A stretch of DNA of 64,000 bases, from NCBI RefSeq assembly GCF_002009175.1, contig NZ_CP018047.1, positions 1,364,001 through 1,428,000 of the forward strand, in the 5' to 3' direction. Position numbers and translations under genes: made by a program. Positions within the stretch are counted from its first letter, which is position 1; each line of letters begins with the position of its first letter. The stretch is from Streptomyces niveus. GTDB taxonomy: Bacteria > Actinomycetota > Actinomycetes > Streptomycetales > Streptomycetaceae. Below are positions 25,351-33,443 of the stretch, piece after piece. The notes beneath the pieces are model-generated. The model was not told where the DNA came from. It saw only the letters and a program-made list of their open reading frames with translations, and made no database searches.

Positions 25351-25387
25351 CGCACCCCCGGCACCGCTCCACGGCGCCGGGGGTGCG
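25351..25387 (+). terminator. Hairpin terminator after aceB
   Basis: A 12-bp perfect stem (25351-25362 with 25376-25387) around a 13-base loop lies 31 bp past the aceB stop. Confidence 0.7.
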
Positions 25388-25608
25388 GCGCGTCGCCGCC
25401 GGGTGGTCCGGGTGGCTTCAGCCATGAAAGTTATCGACACTTCGGCGCGTCGGCGCAGCTCATGCGTCGCGTCACTGGACTACACCACGGGCCGTTCCCG
25501 CACCCCCTTTACCCGCGTAGTTGACGCGTGCGTTACTCATGTCGTGTCCATGGCATCCGGAGAGACGGAGCCTGACACCCACACCCCCACCACGTCCCGG
25601 AGGCAGCC

Positions 25609-26475
25609 ATGTCTGTGCACAGCTCTCCGTACCGACGACTCATCAGATCGAAGGGTGTCCTGGTCCCAGGCGTCCTCGGCACCGTAGCGGCACTGCTCAT
25701 GACCGGCGCCGGACCGGCATCCGCCGCACCTCCCGGCCCCGGGGAGACCGTGCGGCCCGGCCAGGCGTGGATGGGAGCGGGAACCCGCCTCGAACAGGGC
25801 CCCACACCCGGCCAGGCTCCGATGGACACCAGTGGTGTGCAGGGCATCGACGTGTCCAACTGGCAGGGCTCGATCAACTGGGCCTCGGTGAAGGCCGCGG
25901 GTATCGACTTCGCCTACATGAAGGCCACCGAGGGCACGAACTTCAAGGACGCGAGCTTCAACGCGAACTACACCAACTCCTACAACGCGGGCCTGATCCG
26001 CGGGGCGTACCACTTCGCCCGCCCGAACTCCTCCAACGGAGCCACCCAGGCGAACTACTTCGCCAGCAACGGCGGAGGCTGGTCCAAGGACGGCAAGACG
26101 CTGCCCGGCGTCCTCGACATCGAGGGCAACCCCTCGGGCGCCTCCTGCTACGGCCTGTCCACCACTCAGATGCGCACCTGGGTCAACGACTTCTACAACA
26201 CCTACAAGGCCCGCACGGGCCGGGACGTCGTCATCTACACGACGGCCAGCTGGTGGAACAGCTGCACCGGCAACTGGACCGGTATGGCCGCCAAGTCGCC
26301 CCTGTGGGTGGCCCATTGGGGCACGACCAGCCCCAACATCCCGGCCGGCTTCCCCACCTGGACGATCTGGCAGTACACGGCCACCGGCCGGGTCAGCGGT
26401 GTCTCGGGTGACGTGGACCGCAACAAGTTCAACGGCTCCATGGACCGGCTCGTGGCGCTCGCCAACAACACATAG
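25609..26475 (+). CDS. Secreted GH25 lysozyme (muramidase)
   Basis: The 288-residue protein has a Sec signal peptide (basic start, hydrophobic VLVPGVLGTVAALLMTGAG, cleavage near ASA-AP), a 40-residue spacer and a GH25 domain: GIDVSNWQGSINW with the catalytic-type Asp, DFAYMKATEGTNF, GLIRGAYHFARP, and PGVLDIEGN, where the second acidic pair sits. The end, TWTIWQYTATGRVSGVSGDV, and DRNKFNG are standard. It should cut the beta-1,4 bond of peptidoglycan outside the cell. It is followed by a terminator and another wall hydrolase, suggesting a role in wall remodelling or lysis of competitors. Confidence 0.95.
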   Translation: MSVHSSPYRRLIRSKGVLVPGVLGTVAALLMTGAGPASAAPPGPGETVRPGQAWMGAGTRLEQGPTPGQAPMDTSGVQGIDVSNWQGSINWASVKAAGIDFAYMKATEGTNFKDASFNANYTNSYNAGLIRGAYHFARPNSSNGATQANYFASNGGGWSKDGKTLPGVLDIEGNPSGASCYGLSTTQMRTWVNDFYNTYKARTGRDVVIYTTASWWNSCTGNWTGMAAKSPLWVAHWGTTSPNIPAGFPTWTIWQYTATGRVSGVSGDVDRNKFNGSMDRLVALANNT

Positions 26476-26495
26476 CCGGACCACCTCCTCACGAT

Positions 26496-26547
26496 GCCAC
26501 CCGGTGCCGGGAAGCCCCCACAGCAGCACTTCCCGGCCCCGGGTGGC
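26496..26547 (+). terminator. Hairpin terminator after the lysozyme gene
   Basis: A 19-bp stem with one mismatch (26496-26514 with 26529-26547) and 14-base loop lies 20 bp after the stop codon, upstream of the amidase gene. Confidence 0.7.
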
Positions 26548-26592
26548 CCCGCCCCGAACACTCGGTGACACCGCGGACCAGGAGGCACCACC

Positions 26593-27264
26593 ATGAGCCG
26601 TCGCAAGCCCAGCCGACGTCACATCCTGCTCGCCGGCTCCGGCGGGCTGGTCGCCGCCGCACTACCGGCCGCCCTGCCCGCCACTGCGCACGCCACCGGC
26701 CGCGCCGCGCGTGGCGTCGAACCGGACATCGACACCACCGCGCAGTGGAGCGCCCGGCCGCCCCGAAGCCCCGTGAGCGTGCTGAACAAGCGCCCGGCCA
26801 AGATCGTCGTCCATCACACCGTGAGCGCGAACACGTCCGTCTTCTCCCGCGCGCAGGCCCATACGCACGCCCACTGGGTCCAGGACCTGCACATGGACGA
26901 CAACGGGTGGCTGGACAGCGGCTACCACTTCGTCGTCAGCCGGGGCGGCTGGATCACCGAGGGGCGGCACCGCAGCCTCAGCACCCTGCGTGGCGGCAGC
27001 AGCTTCGTACTCGCCTCGCACACGTCCGGGCAGAACGAGCAGTCCATCGGCATCGCCAACGAGGGCGCGTACCACGAAGGCGCGCAGCCGCCGTCGGCGC
27101 AGTGGGAAGTCCTGGTCACGCTCTGCGCGTACGTGTGCGGGCAGTACGGCATCGCGCCGACCCAGATCTACGGGCACAAGGACTTCGGCACGACGCTCTG
27201 CCCCGGCGTCATCCACGACAAGCTGCCGCAGCTGCGCGGTGAGGTCGCGGCGAGCATGGACTGA
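26593..27264 (+). CDS. Tat-exported N-acetylmuramoyl-L-alanine amidase (PGRP/Amidase_2 type)
   Basis: The 223-residue protein begins with a twin-arginine signal (PSRRHILLAGSGGLVAAALP), with cleavage near AHA. The mature domain is a peptidoglycan-recognition amidase: zinc-ligand His in KIVVHHTVSAN, SGYHFVVSRGGWITEGR, the second His in IYGHKDF and the Cys ligand in TLCPG. It should cleave the amide between muramic acid and stem peptide. Tat export implies folding before secretion, consistent with zinc loading in the cytoplasm. ATG at 26593 follows AGGAGGCACC. Confidence 0.93.
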   Translation: MSRRKPSRRHILLAGSGGLVAAALPAALPATAHATGRAARGVEPDIDTTAQWSARPPRSPVSVLNKRPAKIVVHHTVSANTSVFSRAQAHTHAHWVQDLHMDDNGWLDSGYHFVVSRGGWITEGRHRSLSTLRGGSSFVLASHTSGQNEQSIGIANEGAYHEGAQPPSAQWEVLVTLCAYVCGQYGIAPTQIYGHKDFGTTLCPGVIHDKLPQLRGEVAASMD

Positions 27265-27287
27265 CGTCCGGCGGGCCGCGGGCCGCG

Positions 27288-27326
27288 GACCGGGCGACCG
27301 GGCGACCGGGCGACCGGGCGACCGGG
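27288..27326. repeat. Octamer tandem repeat GACCGGGC x 4.9
   Basis: Thirty-nine bases are made of near-perfect 8-bp units between the amidase stop and the acetyltransferase promoter region. The unit number could vary between strains by slippage. Confidence 0.8.
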
Positions 27327-27337
27327 AAGACCGTTGC

Positions 27338-27349
27338 GAGAGCGCTCTC
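27338..27349. promoter_or_regulatory. Perfect palindrome GAGAGCGCTCTC (LacI-like operator)
   Basis: A 12-bp perfect palindrome lies 20-32 bp upstream of the acetyltransferase start. Its GAGCGCTC core is the same as in the CebR-type operator at 51283-51296, so a LacI-family protein may bind. No adjacent LacI gene is present. Confidence 0.45.
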
Positions 27350-27369
27350 AGACGCGCCACACTCGGGGC

Positions 27370-27987
27370 ATGGCCTTCATACGCTCCTACCGTCCCGGCG
27401 ATCGCGACGCCGTGTACGACATCTGCGTGCGGACCGCCGACGCCGGCGGGGACTCACGGCATCTGTATCCCGACGGCGAACTGGTGCCCAGCGTCTTCGC
27501 CGGCCCGTACGTGGAGTTGGAGCCGGACCTGGCGTTCGTGCTCGACGACGGGGATGGACGGCCCGTCGGGTATGTGCTCGGGGTCGCGGAGACGGGGCGG
27601 TTCGTGACCGCGTTCCGGGAGAAGTGGCTGCCGGCCGTCGGCGACAGGTACCCCGCGCCGGAAGGGGACGGGGAACGGACGCCGAGCGAGGTCATGGCCG
27701 GTCTGCTGCACGATCCGGAGCGGATGGTGCTGGCCGAACTCATGGAGTATCCCGCGCATCTGCACATCGATCTGCTGCCGGAGTGGCAGGGGCGGGGACA
27801 CGGCCGCTCGCTGATCCACACGCTCCTCGACGCGCTGCGCGCCAAGGGCGTGGCAGCCGTGCATCTGTCGATGCTGACGGCGAACACCGGGGCGCGGGCC
27901 TTCTACGACCGTGTCGGCTTCCGGGAGATCGCCGTTCCGGACGCGGATGACGACGTCACCTATCTGGGGCGCGGTACGGCGCGCTGA
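27370..27987 (+). CDS. GNAT-family N-acetyltransferase
   Basis: The 205-residue protein shows the GNAT acetyl-CoA site (LHIDLLPEWQGRGHGRSLIH) around residues 135-155 and the closing motif LTANTGARAFYDRVGFREI. An extra region near residues 75-115 (FREKWLPAVGDRYPAPEGDG) is typical of the O-GlcNAcase/GNAT-like acetyltransferases of actinobacteria. Substrate unknown. ATG at 27370 starts the domain; a frame extending upstream through the palindrome is not supported. Confidence 0.85.
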   Translation: MAFIRSYRPGDRDAVYDICVRTADAGGDSRHLYPDGELVPSVFAGPYVELEPDLAFVLDDGDGRPVGYVLGVAETGRFVTAFREKWLPAVGDRYPAPEGDGERTPSEVMAGLLHDPERMVLAELMEYPAHLHIDLLPEWQGRGHGRSLIHTLLDALRAKGVAAVHLSMLTANTGARAFYDRVGFREIAVPDADDDVTYLGRGTAR

Positions 27988-28049
27988 CCTCTCGGGTCGC
28001 AGGCCGCACCGGACCGATGAGTTTCCGTGGTCCCGGAGGTCTACCCGTC

Positions 28050-28664
28050 ATGGACAACAACACCGACCCGAAACTTCCCGACCACGGCCCCGTCTCCCGC
28101 AGCGTGGCCGGACTGATCGACGGCATCGAGGAGAAGCACCTCGCGGGGCCCACGCCGTGCCCGGAGTACACCGTGCGGGACCTGCTCGCGCATCTGCTCG
28201 GGCTGACCGTCGCCTTCCGTGACGCGGGAAGGAAGGCTCTGGGGCCGACGACCGACACCCCGCCCACCGATGGGCTGCCCCCGCTGGAGGACGGCTGGCG
28301 GACGGCGTTCCCCGGCCGGCTCGACGAGCTCGCCGAGAGCTGGCGCTCGCCCGAAGCCTGGCAGGGCTTCACGCGGGCCGGCGGTGTGGACCTGCCGGCG
28401 GAGGTGGCGGGACTCGTGGCGCTGAACGAGCTGGTGGTGCACGGCTGGGACCTGGCGCGCAGCACGGGCCAGGCGTACGAGGTCGACACGGCGAGCCTGG
28501 AGGCGGTGTTCCCCTTCCTCGAACCGGCGGCGGCGAGCGCGGAGTCGGGCGAGGGACCGGAGGGCCTGTTCGGCCCCCCGATCCCCGTCCCGACCGACGC
28601 GCCGCTGCTGGACCGCGTGATCGCCCTGAGCGGCCGCCGCCCGGACTGGCGACCCGGGGAGTAG
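28050..28664 (+). CDS. TIGR03086-type metal-binding protein (DinB/mycothiol-dependent fold)
   Basis: The 204-residue protein resembles the maleylpyruvate-isomerase/DinB-like four-helix family: CPEYTVRDLLAHLLGLTVAF carries the first metal-ligand His, and NELVVHGWDLARSTG near residue 130 carries the HGWDLA motif with the second. Such proteins bind a metal and are often mycothiol-linked enzymes. GGAGG ten bases before ATG 28050 decides the start over an in-frame ATG 33 bases earlier. It stands alone and converges with the HEAT-repeat gene. Confidence 0.8.
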   Translation: MDNNTDPKLPDHGPVSRSVAGLIDGIEEKHLAGPTPCPEYTVRDLLAHLLGLTVAFRDAGRKALGPTTDTPPTDGLPPLEDGWRTAFPGRLDELAESWRSPEAWQGFTRAGGVDLPAEVAGLVALNELVVHGWDLARSTGQAYEVDTASLEAVFPFLEPAAASAESGEGPEGLFGPPIPVPTDAPLLDRVIALSGRRPDWRPGE

Positions 28665-28693
28665 GGAGCGACCGGGTCGTGGCGCCGACGCCG

Positions 28694-30949
28694 TCAGGCG
28701 GGAAGCGTCGGGCCGCTTCGGGGATCCGGGCGCAGCAGGGCCCGCGCCTCTTGGCGGAAGCGGGCGTCCGCCGACGACGGGGCGTGGGGGAAGCCGGGGA
28801 TGAAGACGTGGGCGTCCCGCTCCGCCAGGCGGGTCAGCCGACGGTGCTGGTCATCCGTCAAGTTGTCCGTGCCGACCGCCCGTAGGACGTCCAGGGCGGT
28901 GAGCGGGTCCGCGTCGGTCTCGGCCGATGTCAGGGCCGCGTCCGCCAGTCGTACGTGGTCCTGGCCGGCCGGGTCGACGGCGAGGAGGGCGAGGGCGGCG
29001 GCCGCCGCGTGGTCGCGGTGGGCGAGTTTGCGCTCCAGCAGCGGGGCGAGCGGTCGGCCCCGCTCGCCGAGCGCGGCCGCGGCCCGCGCGGCGCGTACGT
29101 TCTGCCAGCGGTGCCACTCTCCGTCGGCCTCCTCCAGCACACCGGCGATGATCGGCACGGCCTCGTCCGCGCTTCCCGTGAGCCGCCACAGCGCGCGGGC
29201 GATCTCCGTGTCGCTGTCGAGGTCGGGGTTCGTACGTCCCGCTTCTGAGGAGTCCGTCGTCCCGCGGGCGGTGTCGCTCAGCGCGGCACGCAGGTGCGGC
29301 AGCAGCGAGGCCGCTGTCTCCGAACCACCCAGCTCCCCGGCGAGTTTCGCCGCCTCGGTCATGTCCCGGCCGCCCGAGGCCAGCGCCTCGACGACGGCCG
29401 ACAGCACCGCCCCGCTGTCTCCGGCGATGTCGCCCGCGTCGTCCGTACCGCCCGAGAGCCGGTGCAGTGCCGAGCCGATGTCGACCGGGTTCTGCCCGGT
29501 GAGGTCCGCGTCGCGCAGCGCCGCGACCGCGCGGGCCCGTTCCTCCGGTGGGCAGACGGCGGGCAGGGTGCGCAGGACGACGAAGGGGTAGCGGTCCAGT
29601 GCGGCCAGCAGGTCGGGCACGGCCGCCGCCGCGCGGTGCCCCCAGCCGGCCAGGAGCAGGCCGAGATGGATCGACCCGTTCCAGTCGATGTCGTCCTCCG
29701 CGAGCCGGGCCCGGGCGGCGTCCAGCAGTTCCGGTGTGTACGGGAACGGGTCGGGGTCCCCCGCGCGGGCGTCCCCGGCCCTCGACCACGGGCTCAGTTT
29801 GGCCGCGGCGTCGAGCGCCCTCGGCCGCCGGGCCAGGTCCGCGGCCAGCAGCGGGGCCGCCTGCTCCGGAGCGGTCGTGACCAGCGCCGCCAGCGCGCGG
29901 TCGGCCAGCCCGCCCCCTTCGGTGGCGATGGCCGCGAGCGCGGGCACGGCGGGCGTGGCCCAGCGACCGAGCTGGTGGACGACCGAGAGGGCGGCGCTCG
30001 CCGACGACGGATCGTCGAGCAGCACCGTCAACGGCCCGGCGAGGCGCGCCGTCGCGGCGCGGGAGACCTCGCAGGCGTGCTCGGCCGCCGAGACCGCCTC
30101 GCCGCGCGCGTCGGCGTCCGTGTGCCGCAGCCCGGCCTCGATCAACGTGAACGCGGCCTCCCGCGCTTCGTCCGTGTCCCGCTCCAGCAGCCCCTCGACC
30201 ACGTACCGGAACGGCTCGGTCTGCTCCTGGTCGAACCGGCCCGCGACCAGTGGACCGACCGGCAGCAGGGCGACGAACGCGTCGTGATGGACCGGGGTCC
30301 ACGGCAGGTCCGCGTCCACGCAGGCCAGCACCGCGGCCAGCCGCACCGGCGCGGCCGGCTCCCCGTGCCCGCCGCCGTCCCCGGGCGCCTCGCCCAGCAC
30401 GGTCTTCTCGAACTCCTCCGCGGCCGCCGGATCGAGCCACGCCGTCCCCGCGAGCACCTCCGCCCGGACCAGCGGGTCCAACTCGCTCTCCCAGCAGCGC
30501 CGCAGCGCCGGAAGCACCTGCTCCGCCGCGCCCGTCCTGGCGGCCGCCCAGACCGCCGTCTGCCGGACGGCGGTGTCGTTCGCCTCGATCAGCGGCAGTA
30601 TCAGGGGCAGTTGGGCGGTCACGGCCACCCGGCAGCACACACCTGGTGTGTCACTCCGCTCGTCCTCGCTCTCCGCGATGCAGCCGAGCAGCACGAGCAT
30701 GTCGGCAGGTCTGATCCCCGCCGCCGCCAGCCGGGCGGGATACGGCACGGCGTACGCCGTGGCCTCGTACACCGACCCCTGGTGAACGATGTTTCCGTAG
30801 AGCTCGTACAGCGCCTCTTCCGCCTCCTCGGCGTCGTCGCTCGCCAACGCCCTCAGTTGGCCCGGGACATCGTCGGCGCTTCCGTAGGCGTGCTCCCACT
30901 CCGCCCATGGCTGCGCGTCGAGGTCGGCGAAAATCTGTGCGAGATCCAT
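28694..30949 (-). CDS. HEAT/armadillo-repeat protein, 751 aa
   Basis: The protein is almost wholly alpha-helical and Ala/Leu-rich, with successive helix pairs such as LRALASDDAEEAEEALYELY, TAVRQTAVWAAARTGAAEQV and ALSVVHQLGRWATPAVPALA along its length. This is the look of HEAT repeats forming a solenoid for protein binding. There is no signal peptide or membrane segment. ATG 30949 (MDLAQIFADLDAQPW) starts the first helix; upstream frame is not coding-like. No enzymatic motif is visible, so it may be a scaffold or immunity-like binder. Neighbours give no clue. Confidence 0.75.
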   Translation of the reverse strand: MDLAQIFADLDAQPWAEWEHAYGSADDVPGQLRALASDDAEEAEEALYELYGNIVHQGSVYEATAYAVPYPARLAAAGIRPADMLVLLGCIAESEDERSDTPGVCCRVAVTAQLPLILPLIEANDTAVRQTAVWAAARTGAAEQVLPALRRCWESELDPLVRAEVLAGTAWLDPAAAEEFEKTVLGEAPGDGGGHGEPAAPVRLAAVLACVDADLPWTPVHHDAFVALLPVGPLVAGRFDQEQTEPFRYVVEGLLERDTDEAREAAFTLIEAGLRHTDADARGEAVSAAEHACEVSRAATARLAGPLTVLLDDPSSASAALSVVHQLGRWATPAVPALAAIATEGGGLADRALAALVTTAPEQAAPLLAADLARRPRALDAAAKLSPWSRAGDARAGDPDPFPYTPELLDAARARLAEDDIDWNGSIHLGLLLAGWGHRAAAAVPDLLAALDRYPFVVLRTLPAVCPPEERARAVAALRDADLTGQNPVDIGSALHRLSGGTDDAGDIAGDSGAVLSAVVEALASGGRDMTEAAKLAGELGGSETAASLLPHLRAALSDTARGTTDSSEAGRTNPDLDSDTEIARALWRLTGSADEAVPIIAGVLEEADGEWHRWQNVRAARAAAALGERGRPLAPLLERKLAHRDHAAAAALALLAVDPAGQDHVRLADAALTSAETDADPLTALDVLRAVGTDNLTDDQHRRLTRLAERDAHVFIPGFPHAPSSADARFRQEARALLRPDPRSGPTLPA

Positions 30950-31120
30950 GGCGAGAATCCTGGCACGAGCCTCTGACAACGCGGTCCGCGCGCTCCACAT
31001 GATCCGTCGGGCTCGCCGCACGTGGACCGCCTGTACGTCCGCGCCGCCGGGGCTGTTGACTGGGAGGCGTGACCGGGGCCGGGACGTGCCGGACCGCGGG
31101 CCATGAGGAAAGGCCGCTCC

Positions 31121-31954
31121 ATGCCGTACGCGCTCCGCCGCCCGCTGCTCGTGCCGCTGCTCGCAGTGCTGTTGGCGCTCGCCGCGCTGTGCACGGCGTG
31201 CACCGCCTCCGCGCGGGAGGACGCGCCCACGGCACTGGACGCCCCGGCGAAGAAGGAGATCGCGATGAAGCTGGTCTCCAGCGCCGAGAACTCCTCGCTC
31301 GCCTGGAGGGCCCAGTACCGCTACATCGAGGACATCGGCGACGGCCGCGGCTACACCGCCGGCATCGTCGGCTTCTGCACCGGCTGCGGCGATCTGCTCA
31401 AGGTGGTCGAGCGTTACGCGGCGGCCCGGCCGGACGGCAACGTACTCGAACCGTTCCTCCCGGCGCTCCGCGCGGTCCGGGGCGGCGACTCGCACGACGG
31501 GCTCGGAGCCGCGTTCACCACCGCCTGGCAGCGGGCGGCCGACGACGATCCGGTGTTCAGGAAGACGCAGAACGACGAACGCGACCGGATCTACTTCGAC
31601 CCCGCCGTGGACGCGGCGAAGGCCGACGGACTGGGCGCGCTGGGGCAGTTCGTCTACTACGACGCCTACGTGATGCACGGATTCGGCGACGCGCGCGGTT
31701 CGGTCGGCTTCCGTACGATCCGCGAACAGGTCCTGAAGAAGGCCGGGTCACCGGCGAAGGGCGGCGACGAGACCGCGTATCTGAACGCCTTCCTCGACGC
31801 GCGGGTCGCCGCCATGGGCCGCGAGCCGTCGCACTCGGACACCAGCCGCGTCGAGACGGCGCAGCGCGTCTTCCTGGACGCGGGCAATCTGGACCTGGAC
31901 CCGCCGCTCAAGTGGAAGGTGTACGGGGACAGTTACCGCATCGACGGCAGCTGA
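31121..31954 (+). CDS. GH46 chitosanase, copy 1
   Basis: The 277-residue secreted enzyme hydrolyses chitosan. A Sec signal (RRPLLVPLLAVLLALAALC) is followed by a likely cut after ASA. The GH46 catalytic acid lies in KLVSSAENSSLAW and the catalytic Asp in DIGDGRGYTAGIVGF, the same pair as in the CsnN174 family. Further signatures are TQNDERDRIYFDP and ETAQRVFLDAGNLDLDPPL. ATG at 31121 has AGGAAAGG in front; an in-frame ATG at 31103 is less suitable. It shares most motifs with the second chitosanase 550 bp downstream. Confidence 0.93.
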   Translation: MPYALRRPLLVPLLAVLLALAALCTACTASAREDAPTALDAPAKKEIAMKLVSSAENSSLAWRAQYRYIEDIGDGRGYTAGIVGFCTGCGDLLKVVERYAAARPDGNVLEPFLPALRAVRGGDSHDGLGAAFTTAWQRAADDDPVFRKTQNDERDRIYFDPAVDAAKADGLGALGQFVYYDAYVMHGFGDARGSVGFRTIREQVLKKAGSPAKGGDETAYLNAFLDARVAAMGREPSHSDTSRVETAQRVFLDAGNLDLDPPLKWKVYGDSYRIDGS

Positions 31955-31977
31955 TACGGAGTGCGGCCACTCCCTCG

Positions 31978-32355
31978 TCACCCGATCAGGGTCTCTTTCG
32001 GCCGCACCACGCAGAACTCGTTCCCCTCCGGGTCCGCCAGCACCGTCCACGACTCCTCGCCGCTCTGGCCCACGTCGACCCGGCGCGCGCCGAGCGCGAT
32101 CAGCCGGTCGATCTCGGCCTCGCGGTCCTCCGCGCCCGTCGTCAGGTCGAGATGGAGGCGGTTCTTGACGGTCTTGCGCTCCGTCGCGGGCACCGGCATG
32201 AAGCACATGCCGACCGGCGCGGACTCGTCGGGCCCGATGACCACTTCCCGTTCGCGCTCTGAGAGCACCCGCCAGCGCAGCGCCGCAGCCCAGAAGCGGG
32301 CGAGGCCGGGCAGATCGTGCGTGTCGACGACGATGTGGTGCAGGGTCACGGGCAT
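31978..32355 (-). CDS. VOC/glyoxalase-like domain protein
   Basis: The 125-residue protein is a single vicinal-oxygen-chelate domain (Glyoxalase_6 kind): HHIVVDTHDLPGLARFWAAA at the start, a second metal-side segment RLHLDLTTGAEDREAEIDRL, and the closing VLADPEGNEFCVV. It is a small soluble protein whose activity (dioxygenase, lyase or binding/resistance) cannot be told. It lies between the two chitosanase genes on the opposite strand. Confidence 0.85.
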   Translation of the reverse strand: MPVTLHHIVVDTHDLPGLARFWAAALRWRVLSEREREVVIGPDESAPVGMCFMPVPATERKTVKNRLHLDLTTGAEDREAEIDRLIALGARRVDVGQSGEESWTVLADPEGNEFCVVRPKETLIG

Positions 32356-32440
32356 TGGGGCAGTATGCGCCCGGCCCGTTCCCCCGCGCATCATCGATTT
32401 CTTTGACGCGTCATGGGTGCCGCCACCCCTCAACCTTCGG

Positions 32441-32455
32441 TAGGAAAGCTTCCTA
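32441..32455. promoter_or_regulatory. Palindrome TAGGAAAGCTTCCTA upstream of chitosanase copy 2
   Basis: A 6-3-6 inverted repeat (TAGGAA/TTCCTA) lies 50 bp before the second chitosanase start. It resembles the kind of site bound by the ROK-family chitosanase repressor CsnR, recalled from the family, not checked. No such palindrome is obvious upstream of copy 1. Confidence 0.5.
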
Positions 32456-32504
32456 ACTGAAACCGAACCGATCGGCTTCGATCAACTCCCCCCATGGAGG
32501 TCCG

Positions 32505-33362
32505 GTGCCAACCCCCCACGCGCGCACCCGCACATTCGGACTCGTTCCCCGTGTCCTGCTCGGCCTCGTCCTCGTCGCCGGACCCGTCACGGCCGTCGCG
32601 CACGCGGCGCCCGGCGCGGACCGGGCGGGCGCCACGGCGGCCGTCGTGGCCGCCCCCGGTCTGGACGACCCGGCGAAGAAAGAGATCGCGATGCAACTGG
32701 TCTCCAGCGCCGAGAACTCCTCGCTCGACTGGCAGGGCCAGTACGGCTACGTCGAGGACATCGGCGACGGCCGCGGCTACACCGCCGGCATCATCGGCTT
32801 CTGCTCGGGCACCGGCGACATGCTGGATCTGGTCGAGCTCTACACCGAGCGCGAGCCGGACAACCCCCTCGCCTCCTACCTTCCCGCGCTGCGTGCGGTC
32901 GACGGCACGGACTCGCACGAAGGGCTCGACCCCGGCTACCCCGACGCGTGGCGCGAGGCGGCGGCGGATCCGGCGTTCCGCACCGCGCAGAACGACGAGC
33001 GCGACCGCGTCTACTTCAACCCGGCCGTCAGCCGTGGCAAGGAGGACGGCGTCGGAACGCTCGGGCAGTTCATCTACTACGACGCCATCGTGATGCACGG
33101 TGACGGGAACTCCGACACCAGCTTCAGCGGAATCCGCGAGCGCGCGCTGAACCAGGCCCGGCCGCCGTCGGAGGGCGGCGACGAGACCGCGTATCTGAAC
33201 GCCTTCCTCGACGCCCGGGTCTGGGCGATGAAGCAGGAGGAGGCACACGAGGACACCAGCCGGGTGGACACCGCGCAGCGGGTGTTCCTCGACGCGGGCA
33301 ATCTGAACCTGGACCCGCCGCTCGACTGGAAGGTGTACGGGGAGGACTTCCACATCGGCTGA
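32505..33362 (+). CDS. csnA: GH46 chitosanase, copy 2
   Basis: The 285-residue secreted enzyme has a signal peptide (FGLVPRVLLGLVLVAGPVTA, cut near AHA-AP), a short Ala-rich linker, and the GH46 core with the catalytic Glu in QLVSSAENSSLDW and Asp in DIGDGRGYTAGIIGF, then GQFIYYDAIVMHGDG and FLDAGNLNLDPPLDWKVYG. GTG at 32505 follows GGAGG with a short 4-base gap. It probably turns environmental chitosan into oligomers for uptake. The palindrome upstream suggests induction by chitosan-derived sugars. A hairpin terminates it before the convergent permease. Confidence 0.93.
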   Translation: MPTPHARTRTFGLVPRVLLGLVLVAGPVTAVAHAAPGADRAGATAAVVAAPGLDDPAKKEIAMQLVSSAENSSLDWQGQYGYVEDIGDGRGYTAGIIGFCSGTGDMLDLVELYTEREPDNPLASYLPALRAVDGTDSHEGLDPGYPDAWREAAADPAFRTAQNDERDRVYFNPAVSRGKEDGVGTLGQFIYYDAIVMHGDGNSDTSFSGIRERALNQARPPSEGGDETAYLNAFLDARVWAMKQEEAHEDTSRVDTAQRVFLDAGNLNLDPPLDWKVYGEDFHIG

Positions 33363-33387
33363 CCGCTCCCCCGCATCAACGTCGGTG

Positions 33388-33421
33388 TGGGTGGCGGCCC
33401 TGCGCCCGGCCGCCACCCACT
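33388..33421. terminator. Bidirectional hairpin between chitosanase and permease genes
   Basis: A perfect 13-bp stem (33388-33400 with 33409-33421) and 8-base loop lies between the convergent stops at 33362 and 33444. Confidence 0.75.
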
Positions 33422-33443
33422 CCCACGCCACGCCCGGCGGTGC

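Noticed and set aside
27288..27326. Possible CRISPR or iteron array from repeated octamers
   Set aside because: Units are 8 bp, contiguous and without spacers; no cas or replication gene is nearby.
31121..31220. Lipoprotein signal in chitosanase copy 1
   Set aside because: Cys residues are present (LCTAC) but the preceding residues do not fit a lipobox; a normal signal peptide cut after ASA is more likely.
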